A DNA stretch of 64,000 nucleotides from Sipunculus nudus (lineage: Eukaryota > Annelida > Sipuncula > Golfingiida > Sipunculidae), in contig CM049320.1 in assembly GCA_026874595.1 (NCBI GenBank), positions 30,722,214 to 30,786,213 of the forward strand, read 5' to 3'. A program made the position numbers and the translations under genes. Below the pieces are notes generated by a model, which saw nothing but the letters and a program-made list of their open reading frames with translations, did no database searches and was not told the origin of the DNA. This document shows, one piece after another, positions 12,532 to 26,645 of the stretch; position 1 is the first letter of the stretch; every line of letters begins with the position of its first letter.

Positions 12532-15500
12532 GTCATAGATTCGCATTTGCTTTTTATCTATGCCCTTGACCTAATTTCCAAGGACTACGCTCCATGGTTT
12601 TAGGTGTGTGTGTGGGGGGGGGGGGGGCTTGCTATGATCGCAAATATCTAGTTGGCTGTATCATTCCGATCTTCTGTCACTATTTCTACAGTAAAATAGT
12701 TTTGTCTGAATAATGTTTTTAATGGTATATATAATATTAAATTATACAGATTTAATTATTTTGATCCATTTATTATGAAGGGATTAAGCAGATTCGGCAA
12801 AATAATGTTCAGGAAATGGGATAAACCTTTACTTTGATCTCTGATAAATATTCTCCCATATAAAATACTCGTGATGTTTGCGAAATCCATACAAGCAATT
12901 CACTGGTAAATAAAAAGGAATACAAGCTGATATACACGATATCTAATATCATCCAATATTTCTTTTCCAGAAAACATTAAGAACCCCGAAGAAGTTCCAG
13001 GTGATTGAATAACAAAAATATAACAAATATAAATATAAAACCATATTATTTGCGAATATACGACAGACTTGTAACATTGATCAGGTATTAAAGATCCCTT
13101 TGTATTCGGTTAAGGACATTGTGGTATTTTGATAACATAATACATATGTGTTTTAATATATACAAATACGGGAAGTCTGGCCTATTTTATAACTATAAAG
13201 GTCTTCTCTTTTCCTTTGTACTGATTCGAATTTTGTTATTTTAACAACATAAATGGAAAATCTTATGTAGTTATCACCTAATTATATCACATTTTACCAA
13301 GAAAACTATATGCTTCATTTTGTATTTAGTACTTTTATAAATGTATACGTAATTCGTAAATCATTTCTAAAATAAACCATTTCTGAAAGAAAGGATTGTA
13401 TATTATGTATCTGAGTGTCACCATTTTATTTGCTCTTTCTGGAAGATGGCTCCAGTTTCTATGGAAACGACCTGATAAGGAGGAACAAATATTATCCTGC
13501 GGATGCCAAGCGGTCTTTCATTGATTTTAATCAAGTCCTACCTGACGGTGTCCTAACTAGGTACTCGTTCTACGTACACAGTATTTACGGTACCTCGAGT
13601 ACCAGAATGAGGCTACAAATATGGCGGCCGGTTCACGTGGAAAATGAACAGTACAGGCTTGTATGGGAAAAACGCATAATTGTTCAGTACGGCTCTAATA
13701 ACGGATACATCCGACAGGTAAGTCAATAGTCATTATATAGGATAACTCATAATACCAGATAACTCCTAAAACATAAGATATATAAGCGCTAACCTGGTTA
13801 ATATTGGGAAAAAAACTGACATTTGTCTATTCAAACCAGATAATTACAAGGTTTACCCCCTAAAACACCCAAAATAAGCATCATTTACACCCTTTAAGTC
13901 TTATATAATAACTCCATTATATTACTTATTTGTTTCGCATTGCACTCGATTGCGTCGACCTTATTTTGATGGGCATATTCTTTATCCATTGAGCTACTTT
14001 TTTTCTGTTCAGATTATTTTGTTGTTACCCAGGTTATTTTGTCTGCCTGATAGGAACTTAACTCAATTTAACCACTAATTTTTTTAAGTAATTTGTTCAC
14101 GATATTTAATGTTGACTTTGAAGAATTTCATATTTTTTTTTCTTATTTCATAATCCGGGCTTTGGGCCATGACCTTTCTTTATTACAGAGAGTCGGTTTT
14201 GCACTAAAACTGACCCGTTAATGTATCGGTTAGCCGTGGAAAATATTTCCTGTTTAGCTGCATGTGTACACAACAAAGTTTGAATAGGATCATGCGGAGG
14301 ATGTGATCTTTGACTACCTTTATACTGATTTATTTGAAGGTACTTAGCAGTTACTCAGTAACTAGCAACAGGTGTATTAACTTCCGCTGTCGGTCTTTTT
14401 TTACTTAAAACAAAGGTTTTCAGACAGATCCATCGTTCTAACAGGCTCAGTGTCTCTCCTCACATGTGTTACATATTGTTCTGGGACTTTGGCAATGCTT
14501 TCTTTTATGCCGCTGATCACGCCGGGGTGCAAGTTTATTTCTGCTGTGTATACACGTAAAAACGGTTTCAGGATGAAAACTTTGCAGATATTTTTACTTT
14601 CCAGGATATTATATTGTATGCATTGTATACTAGTATTTAGTGTAACTAGAAAAAAAAAACAGGAACTTTAATCATATTATTAATTATTTCAGGTTCCTCT
14701 GACTGAGAGTGAGAGGCCGGTCACCCGCCAGGGGGACCGTATAGGCTGGACGAACGAGAGCCCTGTCGGGGTGATCAGCTCCCAGTACGCCCCGCGGGGG
14801 AAGACCTACTTCAGACAGGTCAATGACTACTCCTATCCCAAGATGTCGGAAACCTGCAAGTTCAACTATACCTACATCATGGAATATTTCTCTGTGGGGG
14901 TATACATAGGTAAGTATACTAGTAAAATGACAATGTATAATCGATGTATCAATTTAAGACAGTAATTGATTAATAATCATATCGGAAATGCTATAAACCC
15001 GAACCTTTAACCACACACATCATGAAATATTCCTCAGTTGGGTATACGTAGGTAAGTATAACATTAAAATTACAATTAATAATCGATTGATCAATTTGAA
15101 GACAGTAATTAATCAATTTGCATTTTTCAGGCTTGAATAGTAATTTATAAAAATAATAAGCTCTCATGTTACATTAATAATATAAAAATCGTAGGTCAAA
15201 TTACAACAAAAACTTCATGGCCATAGAGTAAGTTGGAGTTAATATCTATGTTCATATGATTGATATTAAGGGTCACAGACTCTTCCTGATATAACTATTA
15301 ATTAAAAGAGGAAAAAACAAAAAACAAAAATGTGCCGCATATTCAAAGAATCCAAGAAATAATGATAACTACAACCCTGATATACCACATACATACATGT
15401 TCAACATTTTTAGTAATTTTTTGTGCAAAGACTTTATTTTACGCGGAAATATATAATTATACGCAGATAAATAGAAAACCACGTCCATTTTGAAATGTTC

Positions 15501-18500
15501 ATATTGTCCGCTTAAGGAGAAAAGGGAGAAAATGCCGTTGGTGAGTGTTAAATCCATACCTAGAAACTTTATTATGTTTCCTTGAAATCTTTATTATTTA
15601 TTTACATCCTTAAATTCCTACATACACAGATAGTTGAAATTAAATACAGTGAACTTGTGTGACAGAGCCACCAGTTTGAATGTAGTGTTTTTCACAGGCG
15701 GTCTTATTAGACAGGTCAATTTTAACCAAAATAAATGTTTTCGGTTGACTCGAAGGTGGTCTTAATGGACAGGGGATCTTATCATATATACAAATATATA
15801 CAAATATTCCTTCAGACAGGTATTGTATATTGTGTATTTTACTCATAACAGGTTACGTTCCATGAATAATCTACATCATCACTTGATACACTTTGTCTTA
15901 GATGTGCTTATAAACCTTTAAACTCATTAATATTTTTTTCAGTTTTTCTTCCACGAAATTGTTAGTTTACTAATTTTGGTTTACTTATGCTTGATTAACC
16001 TTTTTTTTCAATTTTGTTGCCGATATTGACTATTTTCTAATTCCTTCAGAATTGTGATAGATATGATACATCCATAAATCAATTTTCCTTTATTCAACTC
16101 CATTAAATAAAATATTAAACCATGATTTTAGGAGTTATTATTCAAAATTTCCTAAGCTATGGAAATAAAGAAGAAAACAAAAAAAAAGAACAACAAAAAA
16201 ACGGCAACTTTTATATCAGGTATACTTAATACTCTGGTAAACTGTATTTGTCCACACATCTGGATGAACCTCAATGAAGGAAATATCTAACATTCCTTAT
16301 AAAAATACAGTTACGAGTCATGAATATTCATGAATATCTTTCATTCTCCACTACAGTGGCGATCGAGTCCAAACTGATTAACATATCGTAACATGTCTTA
16401 ATTAACAAAGAGCAGACATACTCATATGATTTATTTATAGCCAACATTGTCAAATAAAATAAACACACCAAACAACCTTTATCTGATATAACAATATATT
16501 CATATTTTGTAGCCAAAGGAACCCCTTCCACGGGTAAGTATTTTAGCCTCGCATGGCTATATCAAGTATTTTCTCATACTAAATGGCATATGTAATGTCA
16601 TAGGAACATTGGAAATGGACGGGCATTTACTATTAATCTAGTTATCAGTTTAAAATTAACCTTTCTATATTTAAAATTCTTAAAAATATATAGCATATTT
16701 AACTTACCATAAAATTAGGTTTTCTTTTGATTAAATTCAAGTGTAATCAATCTCGAAAACCTGAAACACATACATTTAAAATGCCAGTACCAAAACCTCA
16801 GTAATGTTAACCCATAGATTTAAACTAGGACATCTGATGTTATCCATTCAAACTTCCCCGAGGAAGCCTTCTCATTTCAAATTTTTATAATGCCTACTTA
16901 CGGAAACAGGCATACACCCACACGGAGACACAAATATACTGAAATATATTTGTTTAAGGAGGTGAGACGAACGCAGGGGAATATCAATATGGCAATGCTG
17001 TAAAACAGAGGGAATATCACGAGCTGGAAGACGCCAAGAAATCCTACATAGACCTGAATACAGCGCTGCCTAGCGGCAAACTGAGGGGCTACTCTTTGTT
17101 CATCCATGCCGTGACCGGGCAGACATCAGCCAGATTACGAATACAAATATGGCGGCCTGCACAGACTCACAGGTACCGCTTGGTGTGGCAGAAACATGTG
17201 ACCGTGTATATAAGGGATAATCAAGGATATTCACATCGGGTGAGCACAACTGCATACAGTAAAACCTCGCCGAACGGTCACCCCGGGTTAGCGCCCAATT
17301 CAAAATAATAACCACTTTCTCACGGTCCCAATTCCTTTTTTTTTTGCTAATTTGTTAGACCTTGCTTAGATGAATCACCTTCTAGATGTCCTGTTGGTGG
17401 TTGTTATTTCGATTTTTTACTTAAATTTTAAATATATTAAAGGTGCCTATTCACCTACCTTTTGAAAAAGAGTTTATGTGATTTCTGGCTTCCTCTGTTT
17501 ATATATTAATGATCTAAGGGTAATTTTGGTTGCGAAATGTTTTTATAAGGCCTCCGTTAAGGATGCTTGAACATTTTTGATCAACAACATGTTTGTAAAC
17601 ACAGCAATGTTGGCAAACAGGAAGAACATGTAACCAAAGGTGGTAGGCTGCATTAATGCGGAAGTAGATAGGTCACTTGTTGCAGAACGCCATTTTCAAA
17701 GCTCCGCTTATCTGACTTGCTATCGGACGACCTTGTTGAATTTATTTTGATTAATTTAGCGGGCCCCACAAATAATAAACACGTTGATGTAAACAAAACT
17801 AGCAGCCTGTGTGCTTTGATATCCACGTTTTCTTGCCTATTTTTATAAAAAGCAGCAAGGGATTACCTTTAGTTTAAAAAAGTTAGATAGATGATTCGGA
17901 CCCATTAGAGATATTTGCCACAAAAAGTGTGTATTATCTCCTGTCGCTATAATTTTAATTTTAATTTGGCTGAACACAGTTTTATTAGCGGTACCCCTCC
18001 GGCGTACTGACTTAGTGCCTCTTTTTTAAATATCCGTTCTCCGACCTTGTCAGTATGAATTATGTGATTTCTGGATCACCTTGAGTACACATTATTGGGC
18101 TGTAGGTAAATCCTAATAAGAATTATTATAACGTCTCTGTGACGGGCGTTTATCTGCATGCTATGTGTAAACATGATGCATGCGCAAGGATGTACAAACA
18201 GAAAAACCATGTAACCTAATGTGGCTATATGATTACGCGCTGAAGTTGAAAGGTCATTAGTTGCAAAATGTCTTGTGTAAAAACTAGTTGCTACTTTCCA
18301 CCTATTGCCTATTTTAAATGTGTTTGGATTATTTAAGCGGACCCCCACAGTTTATAAACGTGGATAAAAACAAAACGAATAGCCTTTGTTGGGTGGGACC
18401 GGCGTTTTTTGCCTATATTTTCATTTTGTTAGGATGATTATTTTAAGTATATAGACGTCAGATATCAGAATAGGTCTAATTAACTGTTCTTTATAATGTT

Positions 18501-21500
18501 CTCTTTCTGTGTGATGATGAATATTAGTTTGTCTGTTTACTATACCAAGAATGCGTGTCAGAAGGTAAGTTATTGAAAATCTGTATTAGAATAAGTATGT
18601 ATATTTCGGCCTTCCACTTGTTTACTTGTTTTCTATGACGTAGAAATAAGATTTTCTATAACAGCTAGACAGTCCTATGGAATGTCTTCCTTATATTTTT
18701 TTCAGCAAACATGACTCATTTCCTTATGATTCCACGTTATTTACACAATTCGTGTGGCCACATGCCTAACCTCCATAAAATATATAAAAATGGAAGACAT
18801 GCAGTTTGTGGATTACCAGTATCACAAATTATATTCAGTGCATACATGTACACACATACTTATGTGTAAGTACGTATATGAACTAGGGATGACTGGATGA
18901 ACCCCGCCCCCTCCGCCGCATCACCTGCGTCCAATGCGGACTTTTCCAAGAAATTTTTTAGAACACTTTTGTAACCTATTCCACATTTCGGGCTCCAAAA
19001 TAGCGGCCAATATGGCTCCCTAACGTGAGTTTCCCTTAAAAAGGACCATATTATACGTCAGGTAGTTGCATATAATAACACTGTTTAAGCTGTCATTTAT
19101 AGTTATCAGGTCTCTAACTCATTAGCTTTCCGACTTTCTAGTTCAATATTATGCTTAATGTAATCCAAAGATACACCGAACACAGAAAACACATTGTACG
19201 AGGGCCACAGATATACCACATGGATCCTCCCCCACCCCAACCATATTGAGTCAGACTTCATACATTCGCCTTTAGTGTTCGTAAGTGACGAAAGATGACG
19301 CCTCTAGACCAGAACCCTGCTTGTTCTCCCACCTTTATAGTGTTAACCACTTTCGCTAGAGGTCGTTTCTACACTAAGAGAACCTCGTTTTGTAGGAAAC
19401 TGCGGGGCACCCGGGACTACTTGTCTCAGCTGTCAAACTCCAAAATCAAATTTTCTTTCAGTTAAAGGAGACACCTTTTTATTTGCACTGCGCATGCTTA
19501 CAACATCTTACCTAGTCCTTTCCACATAAATATCCATTTCCATGTAATTTGCCTTGAAACAGTTCTATCCAACATATGTTAACGGACTACATTACCTCTC
19601 TGCTACATTTATACCTACGCCGTCGATCGAAATCCCAGTGCGCTGTTGGACAAGGATGTCTTTACCCACAATTCATTGTCCTTGAGAGTACTTTTCTGCG
19701 CAGTGTACGTAAGACCATGAGATAGAATTGGATGGAGAGAGCACTGGGGTCGTACTGCTCGCCTAGTGTTGCTTGCGGTCTTGAAAAGAAACCTTTCACC
19801 TAGGCGAAGAAGCTCTTTGATCTGGCTACCGGCGCTTGTCTATTGCCCTAGGGTTATCCTCAAGGCATCACGTTGACGTTGTTCTCGTCGAGTATACCGC
19901 ACGAATGCTTGGCAAAAAAGTTATCATTCCTCCCCTGAAATATATATTCCATTTTAATGTAATTTATTTGTAAGATGCAAGATTTTGTAAGTACTGTTTT
20001 AGTGTGAGTCACTTGATATTTAACTCTCTCTTCACTGACACAAACAAGGGACTTGTTCGCTAGAACATAATGGGCGAAAATAAGTTATTGTAAGGCCAAG
20101 CCCACTCATTTCTCAGTCGGGACAGTCCTATCTTTTAGAATGGTTTGATTGGTTCACTGAAAAGTTACACGCGAAGAAACTACATCAATGACAAATATAT
20201 AAGCTTTATGTTTAAGACCCAGGCCTTTTACTAATTATAGGTGAACCTGACGGAGAGTGAGCAGTTTACAGTGCAGTCAGGTGACCGTATCGGCTGGACC
20301 AATGAGGAGGACTTTGGTGTGATCAGTTACAGCTACAACAGAACTGCTGCTACCATCTGGCGGAGAGTGACCGGAGCAGAGTTTCCAGCGCGTGAATACG
20401 ACTACATGTTCAACGAGTTGCCACTTCAGTATCAATTCTCAGTCAGCGTAGAAGTCAGACCAGGTTATTATAATTTATGATTATAATTTACAATAACAAA
20501 ATATTATAGTATGAGCTCTGTTTGTCCAACTGTGCCAACAATCAAGGAGTTTAAGGAAACATCCCTGGCAAAGATTAGAAATCTACATTCTAAGGAATGC
20601 AACTCCCCGGGCCCCTATTGAGAGATGCTCCAAAAACCGTGTTTGCATTCACTCAGTCATTGGTGCATAGGTGACTCTATATTTATGAATATCTCTTGAT
20701 GACGATCCTAAATCCTCATCATGCGCCGGATCCACACCAAAATATAATCGATTATTCATTCCCGAGATGTCCTGAAAATTTCAAGAAATTCCGTTCATGA
20801 TTGCGTAAGTTATAATTTGAACAAACACAAACAAACACACACAAATACACACAGGAACGGGGATGAACACATACCCTCCTTGCGCAGGCAGGCAATCAAT
20901 CAAAAAGTTGTTTCAGGTTCATAAAAAATATTCCATGTAGTATTTACAGTTGTAAACCTGGTGCAAAGTTCTTACTGATGGTACGTGTTTTTATGAAATT
21001 CATATTCATTTTCAAATGATATTTTAATATATTTGACAATTTTAATATTGACGTTACACAATATAATGCACCCAGGAACAGCAAGTCTTTTGGGCTAATA
21101 TCAAACTGCCTGACAAAATCATGTCAATATCATGACAATTTGTTTTCTCTCCATCATGTTTCTTTCTATTTTAAAATTTATTTTTAAAAATTTGGATGAA
21201 ATATAAAATAAAAATAATGTTTTTTTTAAAAAAAATGATAAAGGTATTAGAGAGCAAAGCATAGAAAACAGGTAAGCGATATTGTCGTGTAGTCTAATAT
21301 AATTATTCCAGAAAAATAGTTGGTTTAAATAATGTGCATTTAGGTACAATTCAGGAGGGAAATGAAAATGAATTCTTCTAGTTAGTAAGACACAATATGA
21401 AACTATGGAAGTGTTGGCGAATAAAGACTGGGTCCATACAAACCTAAACATTAATAAACTAAGGTAGTCAGTAAAATACTGCCAATTATATTGTAAATAA

Positions 21501-22082
21501 AATGTTTTCGGTTGAATGGTTCATGGTTATTATTGGATTCTATCTGAGTGAGCTTAGACACGATATGAACTTTTCCCCCGTCAGGCTAGCACGCTTACAG
21601 TGGCAGACCTCTTCTCTGCCGATGCATATTTTAACTGACACTTTCTAAATATTGTAATCTTATATAAGGACACACAGTGTACAATTGCATATGATAAAAT
21701 TAACTAGGTTTCCTAAGACCATATATACTTGTTTTTAACGACTGCAATAATGTCACATTGCTTCTGCATTACAGCGGTTACCATAACAACAGATGTAATA
21801 GGTAACCTTCAATTTCTTACCATGCAGGTTGCATGATCAGACCTGTTCTGCTATATATGAATTATTTCATTCTGCTATTTCTGGCTTTGTCAATCAGAAT
21901 ATACTTGCTTTGTTTAATATTTTTTTTTGTTCTACATTTTACCTTAAGCTTTGAGTTTTCATCAATTGACACGTTCTTTGATATGATTTACCCATCTTGC
22001 CCCTTGTGAAAACTGAAATGTCTTAGTGCAAATCACAGATATAACTGTTTGGAATTTCAAAATAAATGGAACAAGCTTAATG

Positions 22083-22149
<67 letters not shown>

Positions 22150-25100
22150 TATAATACAATACATAGTACTCAAGTGTTTAAGCAGAGTAAAAAAATTTAA
22201 ATTCACCGCCGATAGTATATCATGATTTCAGAATTAAACCTATATGTCTGTTACAACTGATATCAGCCAAGCATTGCATTAGCCCCTTGTGCACGATTGA
22301 CTGATCCACTAACAAAATCCATATATCGTTTAAACTATTGCTGGAACTTAAGCTGCATAATCTCTGGACAAACTAAGTTTTGTCCATATTCAAATTTGTT
22401 CTCAAAGATATCGTAACGCATAATACTTTGCATTAATGAAAAAATATTGCTACATTTTATAGGAAAAATCTGCCTCATCTGTCTTTGGCTTTGTATGCTC
22501 ATTTTATGAGTTATGTTTATTTCTTTTCTTATTTACACGTCTTTATTATTTTACATGCAGATCATAACTAATTTTTGGTTGTTATTACTCTCATTTTAAT
22601 TATTTAATATACAATAGAAGCATATCATCTTATTAAATAAGCGTGAAAAAAAGTCAACTTTTATATAGATAGAAGCTGTATTTTTTAGTTATGGTGCCTT
22701 TAACCTATAATACATCACGTGTGCAAATTTTGTTTCAGCTACGTCTCCTTCTGTGCCAGGACCAGGTAGGGCTTTGATGGTTTTATTTATGATGTGTTCA
22801 ATACAATATAATTACACAAATAAATATTTAATCAATATTTAAATATTAGGAATCACCTTGTTTGATATTGTTAGGGGTAAACAGGACATATGGAATAAGA
22901 TTTTGATAGGAAACTTTCGCGGCAGTTTATATATATTCTATATATCATGGTTTTTATTATGAATATAAGTGCCTGCACGCGTATTAAATACACGTTAATA
23001 CGTTAAATTATACCCATTCTGTTACAGGTACATTAAGAATACGGCGGTCTGTCCGGGAAATATAATAATATCTACCACGATTTCCTTCTGAAATAATTTT
23101 TCTTACGCTTGTTTAGAAACAAACTAGCACCCGAGCGCGCACCGTGGCACGAAAGAAAATATACACATATCGCCCGGAGGTGCTTTAATACATCAAGGTG
23201 ATGATGGACATTAATTGTTTTAAAAATTAAGTACATCTTCATAAAATCAGTATATATTTTCTCTTTGATTGCAAAAATTTCGCGCATGCGCAGTATTGTA
23301 CAATCAGCCAGTGTGTCATTTTGGTCAACAGAATTACATGAAATGTATTTATGAACACTCACAACCATGATGATGTAAGTAAAAAAAAAGCTGGGCCTTT
23401 ACACCCGAACCTAATGGCTCATCAGGTCGGAGCTTATCCCGGTTTAGGTAGTAACTCTGTTTGAAACCCCTATATTTTAATTCAATCCAAAAGTGCTTTA
23501 TATTCATAATAGAACCAAAAAAGTATACATTATTCTAAACCTGGTACTGTGATCTTCCTGATAGTATACATATTTTTTAACTTTTCATTCATTTTCACAT
23601 GTTTTTGTAACATAATCCTCTTTTTATGAACCGATAATGAACTACATGATATTATCGAAAAGGTGATTTTTTTGTTTTTCCTATTTCCTGATTCTATCTG
23701 CCCAAAAAAACAGAAATTTTAAGTTTTTATTCAACAACTTATTGAATAAAAATTTTTAATTTCAGTTTTAATCCTCCATCATTATACATGAGCGGAGTCA
23801 CCTTGTCTCTATGCTGCCAACATGTAACGGATTTAGCATGTGCTTTCATGCCTTATGTGATAAGACAACGTCTGATATTTTAGCCATTATCATAAATACT
23901 GCGTTATACGAAGGTGCTATTTAGCAAGCATAAGGACATATACAATTTCAGTGAATTATCCGGCCTTAACGGTTCAGATTTAGTATAGTTTTCCTTTCAT
24001 TTTGTGCGATCCTGGTGGAGGGTGGCGCTGCAGATGATTTTCCGTTTGTAACGTGCATGACGAATTCAGTCACGGTAGAGGACGACGTTTATTTAATGTT
24101 TTGTCTTTACAGCGACGGAGGACAGCTCTAGGCCGTCTATGGAACCAAAAACCTTCGGAAACTCGATAAATCCCCGGGAAAACTACCTTAGCGAGGGTGG
24201 CCGTAAAACGTTCATTGACATGGAGGCTGATCTTCCTAATGGAATACTCACTAAGTTCATGTTCTACGTCCATAAGATTCCGGTGTCAGGGGAAGCTATA
24301 ATCAGATTGCAAATCTGGCGTCCGGAAAATGAGGACAGCAAAAGCTTTAGACTGGTGTGGGAGTACAGGAAGCTGGTTTACTACGAACGCAATATTGGTT
24401 TTCAGGAAACGGTATGTCATAGAAAATAAGCCTCTTTGTAGTATCGTGTATCACATCATGAGGGGAGTATTGTATATCGTATAGTGTATCACATCATGAG
24501 GGGAGTATCGTGTATCGTATAGTGTATCACATCATGAGGGGAGTATCGTGTATCGTAGAGTGTATCACATCATGAGGGGAGTATCGTGTATCGTAGAGTG
24601 TATCACATCATAAGGGGAGTATCGTGTATCGTAGAGTGTATCACATCATGGCGGGAGTATCGTGTATCGTATAGTGTATCACATCATGAGGGGAGTATCA
24701 TGTATCGTATAGTGTATCACACCATGAGGGGAGTATCTTGTATCGTATAGTGTATCACATCATGAGGGGAGTATTGTGTATCGTATAGTGTATCCAATCA
24801 TGAGGGGAGTATCGTGTATCGTATAGTGTATCACATCATGAGGGAGTATCGTGTATCGTAGAGTGTATCACATCATGAGGGGAGTATCGTGTATCGTAGA
24901 GTGTATCACATCATGAGGGGAGTATCGTGTATCGTAGAGTGCATCACATCATAAGAGGGGAGTATCGTGTATCATATAGTGTATCACATCATTAGGGGTG
25001 TATCGTGTATCATATAGTGTATCACATCATGAGGGGATTATCGTGTTTCGTATAGTATTTCACATCATTAGGGAAGTATCGTGTATCGTATAGTGTTTCA

Positions 25101-26541
25101 CTTCATGAGGTGAGTATCGTGTATCGTATAGTGTATCACATCATGAGGGGAGTATTGTGTATCGTATAGTGTATCACATCTTGAGGGGAGTATCGTGTAT
25201 CGTATAGTATTTCACTTGATGAGGGGAGTATTGTGTATCGAATAGTGTATCACATCATGAGGGAGTATTGTGTATCGTATAGTGTATCACATCATGAAGG
25301 GAGTATTGTGTATCGTATATTGTATCGCATCATTAGGGGAATATAGTGTGTCGTATAGTCTATCGCATCTTGAGGGGAGTAATGTTGTAGAAAATGATTG
25401 CTGAATGCAAATGTTTGTATTTAATTAACGTTTGTTTATATGTCTGTTGTATTGTTACTTTGTTTATACTCCTTTATTAAAAGGGGTATATGCGAACGTT
25501 CTTAGTCAACAAGGCAAGGAAAATCTTATCAAATTTAGATTGTGGCTGACATATTATTAGTTGTGAATCCTTTGGTGTATGGTGTCACCTTGCGGTAAGG
25601 GTTGTGTTTTCGCTTGAAGTCAGTTCCCATTCAGTTTGCAAGCACGTCCTTGAAATGCACGTGAATGATGACACATATTGGTGGAATAATTTAGCTTTAA
25701 ATATCCCCTCAATCCGATAATGACAAAAGGATGAATATATGTTCAAACAGAGACGTAACCTTTTATATTCTTCGTTAATGAATAATAAACAAACGGGAAA
25801 AAATGTACGCCAAGTATGTAATCGAAAAAGAAATCGTACACCAAACTAAGTCATAGGCCTATTTGAATATGGCAATTGAAAGATCTTGGGTATTATTCTG
25901 GGTTTACCGCGCGGTATGCGGATTGCGGCAGCAAAACACAGTCTGCGGAATGCGATATAAAATCGCGTGGGGCATTTGCTTGGCTGGCTGTTTAAACGGT
26001 TTATGATAAAATATCATTAGACGAAAAAAAAACCCTTTTCGCCTACGGCTTGCCGCACTCGCTTTTGATGTAGTTGGCGATTGTTAAAGAATTCATGATG
26101 GCAGTACATTTCAACAGGTGACGTTAGAGGACTCTCAGCAGTTCAACACCAAGACTGGAGATCGCCTCGGCTGGACAAACGAAGCAGACAAAGGTATAAT
26201 TAGCTATCAGGTCAAGGAGGGTCATCGGGTATACGTCAAGGAGGTGGTGTCGCAGAATTATCCATCCCCCGGACATGTTTACACCTTCACAACTCTAGAA
26301 CCCCAGCAACAGTTTTCTGTTGCGGTAGAAATTCAAGAACCAACAGGTAGGAAATAGTTGTTTGCCAGTCCTCTCTGTCTCTCTCTCTATTTCTCTATTT
26401 CTCTCTCTCTCTCTCTCTCAAACAACCAATCAATCAATCAATCAATCAAAATATATTTATATGTCTAACAATATTCAACTGAGGATCAGGTCGCACCCTG
26501 TGAAACAGTCTGTAGTGAATTTACAGTTTTGGGTTTTTTTT

Positions 26542-26596
<55 letters not shown>

Positions 26597-26608
26597 CATA
26601 TATATATT

Positions 26609-26645
<37 letters not shown>

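Noticed and set aside
12112-12569. ORFs ending in Ile-Tyr repeats
   Set aside because: Exon B2 read past its donor into the (TA)n tract; the Ile-Tyr part is not coding.
24436-25385. CRISPR-like array
   Set aside because: The repeats are head-to-tail without unique spacers; a minisatellite in an intron.
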